Below, one piece after another: positions 1-9,912 of a stretch of DNA of 64,000 nucleotides. Each line of letters begins with the position of its first letter. Position 1 is the first letter of the stretch. Position numbers and translations under genes: made by a program. Source of the stretch: Brevibacterium sp. W7.2 (GTDB lineage Bacteria > Actinomycetota > Actinomycetes > Actinomycetales > Brevibacteriaceae); contig NZ_CP073089.1 of the NCBI RefSeq assembly GCF_018137945.1, positions 2,852,001 to 2,916,000 of the forward strand, in the 5' to 3' direction. The notes beneath the pieces are model-generated. The model was given only the letters and a program-made list of their open reading frames with translations, had not been told where the DNA came from and made no database searches.

Positions 1-1017
1 CTTCTCCACCCCGTCCGCCGAGGTCGTCACCGTGGCCTCGAAGGTGCGGGGCTGACCGAACTGGTTGCCCGGCGCGGCATCGTCGAAGCTCGAGGTGAAC
101 TGGTCGAGGGTGAGGCGGAACTGCGGCAGGTTGTCCGCGTTGTAGTACGTGCCCGGGTCGAACGAGTCGTAGGCGACGAGCGAATTCGTGAACGTGTCGC
201 CTTCGACGAGGATGCGCTGCCCCTCGTAGCCGAAGAGCGACCCGATCGAGATCGTCAGCGTCGTCATGAGGATCGCGATGTGGAAGACGAGGTTGCCGGT
301 CTCGCGCAGGTAGCCGCGTTCGGCCGCGACATGGTCGCCGTGGCGCGAGGTGCGGTACCCGAGCTTCTTCAGGCGGGCCTGCGCGGCGTCGAGGAACTCC
401 TCATCGTCAAGCTCCCCGTCCTTGACCTCCGCCGAGGTGAACGCCACGTATCCGGGCATCCGTCCCAGCCGCCTCGGCGCCTTGGGCGGAGCCGAGCGCA
501 TCGCCTTCCAGTGCTGGGAGGTGCGCGGGACGATGCACCCGACGAGCGAGATCATGAGGAGGAGATAGACCGCGGAGAACCAGATCGACGAGTACACGTC
601 GAACATGCCGATCGTATCGAGGAACGCTCCCCACGCCCCGTTCTCCTCGAGGAAGGTGTTGACGCGGGCCGGGTCCTGGATCCGCTGCGGGAGCAGGGAG
701 CCGGGGATCGAGGCGAGCGCGAGGACGAGGAGGAGGATGAGGGCCACCCGCATCGTCGTCAGCTGCCGCCATGCCCACCGGCACATGCCGATGAAGCCGA
801 GCTGCGGCTGCGTCACCTCCGACCGATCGGGCTTGCCCGCTCCCTTCGCCGAGGCGGTCCCTGCCTTCGAGGCGGCGCCGGCCTTCCCGGCAGGCGCGGC
901 CTTCGCGCGGTCCGCGGCCGGCTGCTCCCGGCGAGGCTGCGCCTCGGCGGTGCCCGAGGTGTCGGCAGCCTGCTCGGGGGCTGCGTCCGTCGTGTTGCCA
1001 GCAGTCTTGTCTGCCAC
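1..1017 (-). CDS. resB: Cytochrome c biogenesis protein ResB (partial, C-terminus beyond window)
   Basis: ResB works with CcsA in system II to deliver heme across the membrane and attach it to apocytochrome c. Reading from a GTG at 1017-1015 gives 339 codons that run off the left edge. The first ~55 residues are an Ala/Lys/Pro-rich cytoplasmic tail. A hydrophobic helix follows (around LILLLVLALASIPGSLLPQ), then another near VYLLLMISLVGCIV, and a third near IAILMTTLTISIGSLFGYEGQ before the extracytoplasmic domain, which is the ResB layout. The start codon overlaps the ccdA stop by one base (TAGTG), so it is translationally coupled. Last gene of the heme/cytochrome operon in this window; a ccsA/ccsB gene is expected just beyond the edge (inference). 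Confidence 0.9.
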   Translation of the reverse strand, partial: MADKTAGNTTDAAPEQAADTSGTAEAQPRREQPAADRAKAAPAGKAGAASKAGTASAKGAGKPDRSEVTQPQLGFIGMCRWAWRQLTTMRVALILLLVLALASIPGSLLPQRIQDPARVNTFLEENGAWGAFLDTIGMFDVYSSIWFSAVYLLLMISLVGCIVPRTSQHWKAMRSAPPKAPRRLGRMPGYVAFTSAEVKDGELDDEEFLDAAQARLKKLGYRTSRHGDHVAAERGYLRETGNLVFHIAILMTTLTISIGSLFGYEGQRILVEGDTFTNSLVAYDSFDPGTYYNADNLPQFRLTLDQFTSSFDDAAPGNQFGQPRTFEATVTTSADGVEK

Positions 1018-1781
1018 TAGATCACCACTTCAAATCCGGAGATGAGACCCTGCAGCGAGTTCATCCACTGGTTCCACAGTCCGATGGCCATGACGAAGCC
1101 GAGTGCGATGAGCATGACTCCGCCGATGCGGACGATCGTCGTCTGGTGCTCGCGCACCCAGTTCAGCCGACCGGCACCCTTGTGGATGGCGATCGCCAGG
1201 AGGATGAAGGGAATGCCGAGCCCGAGGCAGTAGACGAAGGCGAGGAACGCGCCCCGCCACAGGGTGCCGTCGGAGCCGAAGCTCAGCGACATCGTCAGCA
1301 CCGCCGACAGGGTGGGGCCCACGCACGGGGCCCAGCCGATGGCGAACGTCGCCCCGAGCACGGGAGCACCCCACAGTCCCGCCTTGGGCCGGGCGTGGAT
1401 GCGCCGTTCCTTCTGGAGGAAGCCGAACGCGCCCATGAACACCAGTCCGGCGATCATCACCCCGACACCGAGGATGCGGATGAGGATGTCCTGGAACTGG
1501 GAGAACATCGCCCCGAGGGCGGAGAAGCCCGTGCCGAGGATGACGAAGACGACGGTGAAGCCGAGCACGAAGAGCGTGATGCCCGTGATCACCCGCCACG
1601 TCGCCTTGTCTCGCAGCGACGAGCCGCTCAGGCCCGTGACGTAGCCGACGTAGCCGGGCACGAGCGGCAGCACGCACGGGGAGACGAAAGAGACGAGCCC
1701 GGCGAGTGCCGCGGCCCCGGCTGCGAGCAGGAGGGGACCACTGAGCACCGCCTGGGCGAACTCCGCCCCGATGCCGCTCAC
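1017..1781 (-). CDS. ccdA: Cytochrome c biogenesis transmembrane protein CcdA
   Basis: CcdA is a six-helix membrane protein that passes reducing equivalents from cytoplasmic thioredoxin to an external thioredoxin-like protein, keeping the apocytochrome c CXXCH cysteines reduced. The 254-residue product has the two family cysteines in their usual contexts: C36 in SFVSPCVLPL and C153 in IGWAPCVGP. Several hydrophobic segments fill the rest. It sits directly between resA/tlpA (overlap 4 nt) and resB (overlap 3 nt at the TAGTG junction), the classic system II arrangement. Length and motifs are normal for the DsbD/CcdA family. Confidence 0.95.
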   Translation of the reverse strand: MSGIGAEFAQAVLSGPLLLAAGAAALAGLVSFVSPCVLPLVPGYVGYVTGLSGSSLRDKATWRVITGITLFVLGFTVVFVILGTGFSALGAMFSQFQDILIRILGVGVMIAGLVFMGAFGFLQKERRIHARPKAGLWGAPVLGATFAIGWAPCVGPTLSAVLTMSLSFGSDGTLWRGAFLAFVYCLGLGIPFILLAIAIHKGAGRLNWVREHQTTIVRIGGVMLIALGFVMAIGLWNQWMNSLQGLISGFEVVI

Positions 1782-2374
1782 TCCGCCTGCACGTCCTCGA
1801 TGAGTCCCTGCAGGGTCGACTTGTCGACGGCGCCGACGACACGGGCCGCGGCCCGTCCCTGCGCGTCGAGGATGACGGTCGAGGGCGTCGCCTGCGGGGG
1901 CAGGACGCCCGAGAGCAGGGCGACCATGTCGCCGTTCGTGTCGAGCATGTTCGGGTAGGGGATCTGGTAGTTCGAGATGAAGGCGTTGGCCTCCGCCGCC
2001 TGGTCACGGACGTTGACGCCGATGAACTGGGCGGAGTCGCCGAACTCCTCGGAGACCTCCTTGAGGTCGGGGGCCTCGACGCGGCACGGCGGGCACGCCG
2101 CATACCAGAGGTTGATGACGACCGGGGTCGGCCGCATATCGGCGAGCGAGAGCTGCGAGCCGTCGAGGGTCTCGAAGGTCAGGTCGAGGGGTTCGCCGCG
2201 ATCCTTGACCGCGACCTGGGAGACGACGCCGGAACCCGAGACGTAGCCCTGGTCGGAGCCCGCCTGTGCGGCGAGCTCATCGTTCTGGGTGCATGCGCTG
2301 AGGACGACTGCCGTGCCGGCGATGATGCCCGTGAGGACCGCCCGGCGACCGTACTGTCCGTTGCCGCCGATCAT
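1778..2374 (-). CDS. Thiol-disulfide oxidoreductase, ResA/TlpA-like lipoprotein
   Basis: Membrane-anchored thioredoxin-fold protein, probably the external partner of CcdA that reduces apocytochrome c cysteines. The 198-residue product has an N-terminal hydrophobic segment after a twin-arginine-like RR and a lipobox LSAC (C28), so a mature lipoprotein is expected. The active site is CPPC (C94-C97) in NLWYAACPPC; the Trp usual just before the first Cys of thioredoxins is Ala here. It overlaps ccdA and the upstream phosphatase gene by 4 nt on each side. ResA or TlpA are both reasonable names. Confidence 0.93.
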   Translation of the reverse strand: MIGGNGQYGRRAVLTGIIAGTAVVLSACTQNDELAAQAGSDQGYVSGSGVVSQVAVKDRGEPLDLTFETLDGSQLSLADMRPTPVVINLWYAACPPCRVEAPDLKEVSEEFGDSAQFIGVNVRDQAAEANAFISNYQIPYPNMLDTNGDMVALLSGVLPPQATPSTVILDAQGRAAARVVGAVDKSTLQGLIEDVQAE

Positions 2375-3012
2375 GCTCCCGCCACCGCGTGGCCCGGCTG
2401 CAGATCCGCGCAGAGATTCTCATAGCTCACGGACACCAGTGTGGACTTCTCAAATGTGAAACTCGTGACAGACGCGAGCGCGCACTCCCGTTTGCGCGGG
2501 TCATGGGCCAGCGGTCGCCCTTCGCCGGCCAGGCGCGCCATCCAGATCGGCAGCTGGTGGGAGACGATGACGCCGCTCGCCTCGGGCCCGTGTCCCTCGA
2601 GGCGGGCGCGCAGGCTCGCCATCGCCGCCTGCGTGCGCAGGGCGATCTGGCGGTACGGCTCACCCCACGAGGGCACCAGCGGGTTGTAGAGGCGCACGAG
2701 GTTCCGCGGCTGCGCGAGCGTGCGGGCGTTCATCGTCTGCCCTTCGAAGGAGTTCGCCGCCTCGATGACGCGGTCGTCGGTGAAGACGGGCATGTCGAGG
2801 TTCTCCGCCAGGGGCGCGATCGTCTGTTGCGCGCGCAGCAGCGGTGAGGCCACAAGCGCGTCGGGGGCATTGTCCTCCTGCGCGAAGTGCTCGCCGACCC
2901 GGCGGGCCATCTCATGCCCGCGCTCGGTCAGCCCGAAGCCGGGGATCCGGCCGTAGAGGATGCCCTCGGGGTTGTCGACTTCGCCGTGGCGGACGAGGTG
3001 GATCGTGGTCAT
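2371..3012 (-). CDS. Histidine phosphatase family protein
   Basis: Member of the phosphoglycerate-mutase-like histidine phosphatase superfamily. The 213-residue product starts [13 protein letters not shown], where RHG holds the phospho-accepting His. [13 protein letters not shown] and the later SHQLPIW supply the second catalytic Arg and His. Substrate cannot be told from sequence. It sits between hemL and resA with 4-nt overlaps on both sides. The same neighbour is common in actinobacterial hemL-ccs clusters, so co-transcription with heme genes looks conserved, though its role there is unknown. Confidence 0.88.
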   Translation of the reverse strand: MTTIHLVRHGEVDNPEGILYGRIPGFGLTERGHEMARRVGEHFAQEDNAPDALVASPLLRAQQTIAPLAENLDMPVFTDDRVIEAANSFEGQTMNARTLAQPRNLVRLYNPLVPSWGEPYRQIALRTQAAMASLRARLEGHGPEASGVIVSHQLPIWMARLAGEGRPLAHDPRKRECALASVTSFTFEKSTLVSVSYENLCADLQPGHAVAGA

Positions 3013-4361
3013 CGGCTCGACTCTCCGTTCGCATCGGGGACGGCGGCAGCGGCCTTCGCAGCCGCCGGCAGCGCTGCGATGATCCGCTCGAGGATCTCAT
3101 CGGTGTGGGCGTAGGAGAGGAACCACGCCTCGAATGCGCTCGGCGGCATGTGGATGCCCGAGTCGAGCATCGCATTGAAGAACGCGGAGTACCGGTCGAC
3201 GTTCTGCGCGCGGGCATCGTCGTAGTCGACGACCTCGCCGTCGGTGAAGAAGACGGAGAACATCGAGTTCGCCGACTGGATCGTGTGCGCGACCCCTTCG
3301 GCCTCGAGCGCCGAGGCGACGGCGGGCCGGAGGATGTCCGCTGCCCGCCCGAGGTGCGAGTAGACGTCGAGCTCGGTCGTGAGCTTGAGCGTGGCGAGTC
3401 CGGCGGCGGTGGCGACGGGATTGCCCGAGAGCGTGCCCGCCTGGTAGACGGGTCCGGCGGGGGCGAGGTGGGCCATGACGTCGGCGCGACCGCCGAACGC
3501 CGCGGCCGGGAACCCGCCGCCCATGACCTTGCCGAAGGTGAAGAGATCGGCGGGCCCGTGCGGGTAGCCCAGGGTCTCGGACTCGTAGCCGTACCAGCCG
3601 GCGGCGGAGACGCGGAAGCCGGTCATCACCTCGTCGCTGATCATCAGCGCCCCGTGGGCCTTCGTGAGTTCGCGGATCGTGTTCGTGAAGCCGTCGCGCG
3701 GGGGCACGACCCCCATGTTGCCGGGGCTCGCCTCGGTGATGACGCAGGCGATCGACTCGCCGTGCTCGGCGAAGACCGCCCGCAGCGCCTCAGCGTCGTT
3801 GTAGGCGACGACGATCGTGTCGTCGGCCTGCGCCCCGGTGACCCCCGGGGTGTCGGGCAGGGAGAACGTCGCGAGCCCCGAACCGGCCTGGGCGAGCAGG
3901 GAGTCGACGTGACCGTGGTAGTTGCCGGCGAACTTCACGACCTTGTTCCGGCCGGTGTAGCCGCGGGCGAGGCGGATCGCGCTCATCGTCGCCTCGGTGC
4001 CCGACGAGACGAGGCGCACCTCGTCGACGGGGTCGATGCGGGAGACGATCTCCTCGGCAAGTTCGACCTCGCCGACCGACGGGGTGCCGAACGAGAAGCC
4101 CTTGACCGCGGCCTCCTGGACGGCGGCGACGACCTCGGGGCGGGAGTGGCCCATGATCATCGGACCCCACGACCCGATGAGGTCGATGTAGTCGTTGCCG
4201 TCGGCGTCGCGCAGCCACGCCCCGGTCGCCGAGGTGATGAAGCGCGGGGTCCCGCCGACCGCCCGGAACGCCCTGACCGGGGAGTTCACTCCGCCGGGGA
4301 TGACGCGCTCCGCCCGTGCGAAGAGGGCGGCCGAGTTCTGGGTGGGTGAGGCGTCGGTCAT
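3009..4361 (-). CDS. hemL: Glutamate-1-semialdehyde 2,1-aminomutase
   Basis: PLP enzyme that converts glutamate-1-semialdehyde to 5-aminolevulinate, the second step of the C5 pathway begun by HemA in the same operon. At 450 residues it has the normal family length. The N-terminal [13 protein letters not shown] and the [15 protein letters not shown] phosphate-binding region are clear. The PLP lysine is K278 in [12 protein letters not shown], and [10 protein letters not shown] carries the cofactor-contacting Asp. It overlaps the phosphatase (downstream) and the MarR gene (upstream) by 4 nt each. Confidence 0.97.
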   Translation of the reverse strand: MTDASPTQNSAALFARAERVIPGGVNSPVRAFRAVGGTPRFITSATGAWLRDADGNDYIDLIGSWGPMIMGHSRPEVVAAVQEAAVKGFSFGTPSVGEVELAEEIVSRIDPVDEVRLVSSGTEATMSAIRLARGYTGRNKVVKFAGNYHGHVDSLLAQAGSGLATFSLPDTPGVTGAQADDTIVVAYNDAEALRAVFAEHGESIACVITEASPGNMGVVPPRDGFTNTIRELTKAHGALMISDEVMTGFRVSAAGWYGYESETLGYPHGPADLFTFGKVMGGGFPAAAFGGRADVMAHLAPAGPVYQAGTLSGNPVATAAGLATLKLTTELDVYSHLGRAADILRPAVASALEAEGVAHTIQSANSMFSVFFTDGEVVDYDDARAQNVDRYSAFFNAMLDSGIHMPPSAFEAWFLSYAHTDEILERIIAALPAAAKAAAAVPDANGESSR

Positions 4362-4825
4362 GAGTTCTCCTTCGCGGTGAGGTGGCGGGCGACCTTGCCG
4401 AACGCGACGCCGAGCGTCGCCATCTCCTCAGGGGTGAGGAGGTCGACGAGGTTGCTGCGCACGCTCTCGACATGGGTGGGGGCGGCGGCGACGAGGAGGT
4501 CCCAGCCGGCGTCGGTCATCGCACAGTTGACGCCGCGGCCGTCCTCGGGGATCGGGCAGCGCGACAGCAGGCCCTTCTTCTCCATCCGGGCGACGCTGTG
4601 GGTCAGGCGCGAGCGCGACATCGTCGTGTCCGAGGCGAGCAGGGCCATGCGCATCGATCGTCCCTCGTGTTCGCTCAGCCGCACGAGGATCTCGTATTCG
4701 GGCAGGCCGATGCCGAAGTTCTCCCGCAGATCGGCCTCGAGCTTCGCCCCGAGCAGGGAGCTGCCGGTGAGGTAGGAGCGCCAGGCGCGCTGGTCCGGCG
4801 GGGACAGCCAACGTGTCTCGCTCAT
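4358..4825 (-). CDS. MarR family transcriptional regulator (inside the heme operon)
   Basis: 155-residue winged-helix regulator starting [10 protein letters not shown] at ATG 4825. The longer reading frame upstream is only the shadow of hem[16 protein letters not shown], then [20 protein letters not shown] (recognition helix) and [25 protein letters not shown] (wing with the usual D-x-R) give a full MarR fold. It overlaps hemB upstream and hemL downstream by 4 nt each, so it is made with the enzymes. That invites a model of heme- or iron-responsive feedback, which is inference: no ligand site can be read from sequence. Confidence 0.9.
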   Translation of the reverse strand: MSETRWLSPPDQRAWRSYLTGSSLLGAKLEADLRENFGIGLPEYEILVRLSEHEGRSMRMALLASDTTMSRSRLTHSVARMEKKGLLSRCPIPEDGRGVNCAMTDAGWDLLVAAAPTHVESVRSNLVDLLTPEEMATLGVAFGKVARHLTAKENS

Positions 4826-5805
4826 CGCCGACCTCCGCTCAGCCACCGGCTGACCTCGGTCGCCCAGTACGTGAGGATCGCATCGGCGCCGGCCCGTTTG
4901 AACGCGATGAGGGACTCCTCGATCGCGCGGTCGCGGTCGATGGCCCCGGCGGCGGCCGCGAATTCGATCATCGCGTACTCCCCCGACACCTGGTACGTCC
5001 ACACGGGCACCGGGGACTCCGCGGCCACCTCGGCGAGGACGTCGAGATAGGGCAGGCCGGGTTTGACCATGACGATGTCCGCGCCCTCGGCGAGGTCGAG
5101 GTCGAGTTCGTGCATCGCCTCGCGCCCGTTCGCCGGATCCTGCTGGTAGGTCTTGCGGTCCCCGACGAGCTCGGAGTCGACGGCTTCGCGGAAAGGTCCG
5201 TAGAACGCCGAGGCGTACTTCGCGGTGTAGCCCATGACGACGACGTCGGTGAAGCCGTGGTCGTCGAGCGCCTCCCGGCACACGCCGACCTGTCCGTCCA
5301 TCATGCCTGAGAGCCCGAGGACGTGGGCACCGGCGCGGGCCTGCGCGACGGCCATCGAAGCGTATCGTTCGAGCGTCGCATCGTTGTCGACGCGGCCGGC
5401 CTCGTCGAGCACGCCGCAGTGGCCGTGCGAGGTGAACTCGTCGAGGCAGAGGTCGGCCATGATGACGGTGTCGTCGCCGAACTCGTCGCGCAGCATCCGC
5501 AGCGCCCGGTTGAGGATGCCCTCGGGGTCATCGGCGGCCGAGCCGCGTTCGTCGCGGACGGTGGGGATGCCGAAGAGCATGAGTCCCCCGACGCCGGCGT
5601 CGACGGCCTCGCGGGCGGCCTCCCGCAGCGACGTCAGCGTGTGCTGGACGACGCCGGGCATCCCGGTCAGCGGCGCGGGCTCCTCGAGTGACTCCTTGAC
5701 GAACATCGGCAGGATGAGGTCGGCGGGGGTGAGGTGGACCTCGGAGACGAGGCGGCGGAGGGCCGCGGTCGACCGCAGGCGACGGGGACGGACGATGGGA
5801 GCCAT
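4822..5805 (-). CDS. hemB: Porphobilinogen synthase (delta-aminolevulinic acid dehydratase)
   Basis: Condenses two 5-aminolevulinate molecules to porphobilinogen. The 327-residue product has both Schiff-base lysines: K196 in [10 protein letters not shown] and K248 in [12 protein letters not shown]. The metal loop reads [14 protein letters not shown] (C120, C130), with Asp where zinc-type enzymes carry the middle Cys. That suggests a non-zinc (Mg-type or mixed) active site by known family rules. Start ATG 5805 lies one base after the hemD stop; the stop overlaps the MarR start by 4 nt. Confidence 0.97.
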   Translation of the reverse strand: MAPIVRPRRLRSTAALRRLVSEVHLTPADLILPMFVKESLEEPAPLTGMPGVVQHTLTSLREAAREAVDAGVGGLMLFGIPTVRDERGSAADDPEGILNRALRMLRDEFGDDTVIMADLCLDEFTSHGHCGVLDEAGRVDNDATLERYASMAVAQARAGAHVLGLSGMMDGQVGVCREALDDHGFTDVVVMGYTAKYASAFYGPFREAVDSELVGDRKTYQQDPANGREAMHELDLDLAEGADIVMVKPGLPYLDVLAEVAAESPVPVWTYQVSGEYAMIEFAAAAGAIDRDRAIEESLIAFKRAGADAILTYWATEVSRWLSGGRR

Positions 5806-5806
5806 G

Positions 5807-7420
5807 TCAGGCCTTCTTTCTGCGACGCTTCTGGCTGGGGCGCACCGGGGTGACCCCGGCGGTGAGGTCTGCCTCGCGCATGCGCGTGGCGTACGCGACG
5901 AGACCGTCGATGAGTGAGGTGAGGTTCGCTTCCTCCGCGAGGACGTCGACCCGCAGGCCGTGCTCCTCCGCGGTGTTCGCCGTGGCCGGGCCGATGCAGC
6001 AGATCACCGAGGTGGCTGCCGGCTTCCCGGCGATCCCGACGAGGTTGCGCACGGTCGAGGACGAGGTGAAGAGGAACGCGTCGAAGTCACCGGCCTTGAT
6101 CGCCTCGCGGATCGGCGCCGGCGGCGGGGAGGCGCGCACGGTGCGGTAGGCGGTGACGTCGTCGACGTCCCAGCCCTTCTCGAGCAGTCCGGCCACGAGC
6201 ACCTCGGTGGCGATGTCGGCACGCGGCAGGAGGACGGTGTTCATCGGGTCGATGTCGTCGACGTAGTCCGGCCACGCCGCGGCCAGACCCCGGGCCGAGT
6301 GCTCGCCGTCGGGGATGAGGTCGGGGGTGATGCCCCAGTCGGTCAGCGCCGCGGCGGTGCGACCGCCGACGGCGGCGACCTTGACCCCGGACAGGGAGCG
6401 GGCGTCGAGACCGAAGTCCTCGAACCACATGCGCACGGCGCGCACCGCGTTGACGGAGGTGAAGCCCACCCATTCGTAGGAGCCGTCGACGAGTCCGCGG
6501 ATCGCCTTCTCCATCTGCGTCGGCGTGCGCGGGGGCTGCACGGCGATCGTCGGGACGACGGTGCCGACGGCGCCGAGTTCGGCGAGCGCCTCGGCCGTCG
6601 ACGTGCCCTGCTCCTTCGTCCGGGGAATGAGCACCTGCCAGCCGAAGAGCGGCTTCGTCTCGAACCACGCGAGCTCGCCGCGGGAGTCGACGCCCTGGCC
6701 CATGATGACGACGAGGCGGTCCCCGGCATTGCGGCACAGCCCCGGGGCCTGCCCGAGGGTGGTCTCGACGCTCGTCTGCTCGGTCGTCGAGATGCCCCAG
6801 CCCAGCAGCACCTTCGTCTCCGCGTCCCAGCCGTCGTCGAGCAGGGCCCGGAAGGCCTCCTCGACCTGCGCGGCGGTGCCGGTGAGCACGTGCGTGGTGT
6901 TGCGGTGCTTGGAGACGTCGACGTGGGTCTGCGGTCCGGCTTCGATGAAGCGCACCGAGCGGACCCGGTTCGTCGTCAGCGCGGTGCCGGTGTAGGCGGC
7001 GGTCGCCGCGGAGAGACCGACCCCGGGCACGATCTCGACGTCGATGCCCGCCTTGCGGCACACGGCCGCCTCGGTGGTCGTCGTCGTGAAGAGGAGACCG
7101 TCGTCGGAACTCAGCCGCACCACGGTCTTGTCGGGGCGGGCGAGCTCGGCGAGCCGGCGGCCGCGGGTCGAGGGCGACTGGCCGAGTTCGGCGGCGTCGA
7201 TGACCTCGGCGGCCTGCGGGACGTAGGCGGTGACGATCTCGGAGTGGACGTGGGCGTCGTAGACGACGAGCGCGGCGTCGGCGAGGATGTCGGCGCCGCG
7301 GGCGGTCATCAGTCCCGCCTCACCGGGACCGGAGCCGATGAAGACGACGCGCGGGCCCACCGGCAGGAGCCGCCGGGGCTGGACCTGGCCGGTGCCCTGG
7401 GTCTCAGGCTGCTCGCTCAT
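5807..7420 (-). CDS. hemD: SUMT-like domain fused to uroporphyrinogen-III synthase
   Basis: 537 residues from ATG 7420, which overlaps the hemA-hemC stop by 4 nt. Residues ~15-255 follow the uroporphyrinogen-III C-methyltransferase (SUMT/CobA) fold, with [18 protein letters not shown] at the start. Residues ~265-515 are HemD, which cyclises hydroxymethylbilane to uroporphyrinogen [29 protein letters not shown] and [10 protein letters not shown] are recognisable. The SUMT part lacks the usual R-L-K-x-G-D-P segment and reads [18 protein letters not shown] there, so methyltransferase activity is doubtful. The basic C-terminal tail (KRRRKKA) is unusual. SUMT-HemD fusions are common in actinobacteria; the active function is probably HemD. 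Confidence 0.9.
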   Translation of the reverse strand: MSEQPETQGTGQVQPRRLLPVGPRVVFIGSGPGEAGLMTARGADILADAALVVYDAHVHSEIVTAYVPQAAEVIDAAELGQSPSTRGRRLAELARPDKTVVRLSSDDGLLFTTTTTEAAVCRKAGIDVEIVPGVGLSAATAAYTGTALTTNRVRSVRFIEAGPQTHVDVSKHRNTTHVLTGTAAQVEEAFRALLDDGWDAETKVLLGWGISTTEQTSVETTLGQAPGLCRNAGDRLVVIMGQGVDSRGELAWFETKPLFGWQVLIPRTKEQGTSTAEALAELGAVGTVVPTIAVQPPRTPTQMEKAIRGLVDGSYEWVGFTSVNAVRAVRMWFEDFGLDARSLSGVKVAAVGGRTAAALTDWGITPDLIPDGEHSARGLAAAWPDYVDDIDPMNTVLLPRADIATEVLVAGLLEKGWDVDDVTAYRTVRASPPPAPIREAIKAGDFDAFLFTSSSTVRNLVGIAGKPAATSVICCIGPATANTAEEHGLRVDVLAEEANLTSLIDGLVAYATRMREADLTAGVTPVRPSQKRRRKKA

Positions 7421-9912
7421 GACTGTCCTTCGGACCGGGACCGGGCGGCGGCCTTGACCGGGGTGAGGTGGTCGGCGGAGCGCGCGGGGTCGATGTCGAG
7501 GCGGCGCAGCAGATCCTCGGCCGCGGCGGTGCCGAGTTCGTCGGCGACCCGGGCGATCTCCTTGCCGGCGATCGGCAGGGCGTGATCGTCGCGGGAGCTG
7601 AGATCGGCGTCGTCGATGAGCGGCAGCGGCGCGCTCATGTGGGTGCGGGCGATTCTCCCGTCGTCGTCGGCCATCATCGCCGCGACGACGAGCTGCGTCC
7701 CGGTGATCGTCGCCAGGGCCCCGATCGGAGCCGAGCAGCCGGCCTCGGCGCGGGAGAGGATCGCCCGTTCGCACGTCACGGCGAGGTCGGTCGCCTCGTC
7801 GTGGAGTCGGCGCAGGGCCGCGCGGATCTCGACGTCACCGGCCATCAGAGCCTCGTCCTGCGTGTACGGGCTGTCGGCTCCGCGCGTCTCCACCGCGAGC
7901 GCCCCCTGGCCGGGAGCGGGAAGCATGGTGTCGAAGTCGAGGAGGTCGGTCGCCTCGGCGAGCCGCCCGATCCGACGGACACCGGCGGCGGCGAGGACGA
8001 CGGCGTCGAGGCGGCCGTCGCGGACGTGGGCGATGCGGGTGTCGACGTTGCCGCGGACCCCGCGCACCTCGATGTCGGGGCGGGCGGCGCGCAGCTGGAC
8101 GGCGCGGCGCGGCGACCCGGTGCCGACGACGCTGCCGGCGGGCAGCTGGGCGAGGCTGAGGCCGTCACGGCCGATGAGGACGTCGGCGGGATCGACGCGC
8201 GGCGGAATGGCCGCGAGCTGGATGCCCGGCTCCGGGGTCGTCGGGAGGTCCTTGAGCGAGTGGACGGCGATGTCGATCTGGCCCTGGTGCAGGGCCTGCC
8301 GGACGGCGGAGACGAAGACGCCGGTGCCGCCGAAGCCCGCGAGCGGGGACATGTTGACGTCGCCTTCGGTGACGACCTCGACGATCTCGACGCGCCAGCC
8401 GGTCAGGGCCGCGATCTGGTGGGCGATCGCCGTCGACTGCGAGCGGGCGAGCTGGGAGCGCCGGGTGCCCAGGCGCACCGTGCGGCCCGTCGGGTGCTCG
8501 GGTTCGACGACGTCGAGGGTGTGGTCGGCGACCGGCCGGAGACCGTCGGCCTCGATGTGGTCGGGGCTCGCGGCCTTGGCGACCTTCGCCTCCGGGGTCG
8601 GCACGGCGTGCGGGGTCTTGATCGTCGGCAGGTCGAAGAGCTGGATGAGCGCCTGCGCGTAGTCGACGTCGGAGTCGGAGACCGCGAGCTCCTTGACCTT
8701 GACCGTCGGGGTGTGGATGAGCTTCTCCGCGACCCGGTGGAGGGACTTGCGGACCTCGGCGAAGACCTTGTCGTCGACGTGGTCGCCGATCTTGCGCTGC
8801 AGGCGCTCGGTCTCCGCGGCGAGCACGTCCTTGGCGTGGGTGCGCAGCGCGGTGACCGTGGGGGCCACCGCCCGCTCCTTGGCGCCGGACTCGAGCTTCT
8901 CCGTCTCCTCGGCGATGATCGCGCGCACCGCTTCGACGGTCTCGACGACGGCGGCGTCGCGCTGGTTCGACGAGGTCGACAGCAGCTTCCGGATGTCGCC
9001 GAGTCCGAAGAGGGCGACGTGTTCGAACTCGCGCACGCTCGGATCGATGTCGTGGGGCAGGGCGAGGTCGACGAACGCCTTGTTCGCCGCGCTCTTGGAG
9101 TTCTGCGAGAGACCGGCGACGATGTCGTCGCGGGTGACGACGACGCCGCGGGCGCCGGTGGAGGAGACGATGAGGTCGGCGTCGGCGATCTCCTCGGCGA
9201 GCGACCGGGGGGTGAGCTCGCGGGCCCGACCGCCCACCTCGGCGATGAGGCGCTCCGCCTTCTCCAGGGTCCGGTTGAGCACGGTGATGTGGTTGACGCC
9301 CTCTCGGTGGAGGGTCGCGACGACGAGGCCTGACATCGCGCCGGCGCCGATGACGAGCGCGTTCGCGGCGTGCAGCGGCCCGATGTGGGCCTGGGAGGCT
9401 TCGAGGGCGGCGCCGAAGAGGGAGCGGGCGACCTCGTCGAGTCCGGTCTCCGAGTGGGCGCGCTTGCCCACCCGCAGGCTCTGCTGCAGGGCGTGGGAGA
9501 GGTCGGAGGTCAGGGCTCCGGCGCTCATCGAATCGGTGAACGTCGAGCGCAGCTGGCCGAGTATCTGGGCTTCGCCGATCGCCATCGAGTCGAGCCCGCA
9601 CGCGACCTTGAGGAGGTGGCCGAGCGCCTGGTTGTCGTAGTGGGCGTAGAAGTGCCCGGCGATGTCCTGCCAGTCGCGTCCGATCGAGGACACGAGCGCG
9701 TTGCCGAGGTCGGCGAGTCCCCCGTGGAAGGCGGAGACGTCGGCGATGAGCTCAAGCCGGTTGCACGTCGAGAGGACGGCGAGTCCGTCGACGCTCGCCC
9801 CGTCGAGGGCGTCGGTGCGCAGACGGTCGACGTCGTCGGCCCCGAACGCGAGCGCGTCGAGCATGTCGATCGGCGCCGACTGGTGGGAGATGCCGAGAAC
9901 CAAGAGAGTCAA
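7417..9912 (-). CDS. hemA-hemC: Fused glutamyl-tRNA reductase / hydroxymethylbilane synthase (HemA-HemC)
   Basis: A single uninterrupted 831-codon frame. Residues 1-~435 are glutamyl-tRNA reductase: catalytic C50 in LSTCNRLEL, the GEAQILGQ motif near 113-120, NADPH-binding GAGAMSG at 189-195, and the C-terminal dimerisation helices. Residues ~436-475 form a charged linker. Residues ~477-831 are hydroxymethylbilane (porphobilinogen) deaminase: RLGTRRSQLARSQS, HSLKDLPT, TGSPRR, and C726 in EAGCSAPIGA, the Cys that carries the dipyrromethane cofactor. Both halves look complete, so the protein should do two non-adjacent steps of the pathway. It overlaps rex upstream and hemD downstream by 4 nt. 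In most actinobacteria hemA and hemC are separate neighbours. Confidence 0.93.
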   Translation of the reverse strand: MTLLVLGISHQSAPIDMLDALAFGADDVDRLRTDALDGASVDGLAVLSTCNRLELIADVSAFHGGLADLGNALVSSIGRDWQDIAGHFYAHYDNQALGHLLKVACGLDSMAIGEAQILGQLRSTFTDSMSAGALTSDLSHALQQSLRVGKRAHSETGLDEVARSLFGAALEASQAHIGPLHAANALVIGAGAMSGLVVATLHREGVNHITVLNRTLEKAERLIAEVGGRARELTPRSLAEEIADADLIVSSTGARGVVVTRDDIVAGLSQNSKSAANKAFVDLALPHDIDPSVREFEHVALFGLGDIRKLLSTSSNQRDAAVVETVEAVRAIIAEETEKLESGAKERAVAPTVTALRTHAKDVLAAETERLQRKIGDHVDDKVFAEVRKSLHRVAEKLIHTPTVKVKELAVSDSDVDYAQALIQLFDLPTIKTPHAVPTPEAKVAKAASPDHIEADGLRPVADHTLDVVEPEHPTGRTVRLGTRRSQLARSQSTAIAHQIAALTGWRVEIVEVVTEGDVNMSPLAGFGGTGVFVSAVRQALHQGQIDIAVHSLKDLPTTPEPGIQLAAIPPRVDPADVLIGRDGLSLAQLPAGSVVGTGSPRRAVQLRAARPDIEVRGVRGNVDTRIAHVRDGRLDAVVLAAAGVRRIGRLAEATDLLDFDTMLPAPGQGALAVETRGADSPYTQDEALMAGDVEIRAALRRLHDEATDLAVTCERAILSRAEAGCSAPIGALATITGTQLVVAAMMADDDGRIARTHMSAPLPLIDDADLSSRDDHALPIAGKEIARVADELGTAAAEDLLRRLDIDPARSADHLTPVKAAARSRSEGQS

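Noticed and set aside
5960..7585. 541-codon plus-strand frame opposite hemD/hemA
   Set aside because: Shadow frame of G+C-rich coding DNA: low-complexity Arg/Gly/Asp, no domain, no ribosome site, fully antisense to well-conserved genes. The same holds for many long frames, e.g. 7468-9333 and 2844-4349.
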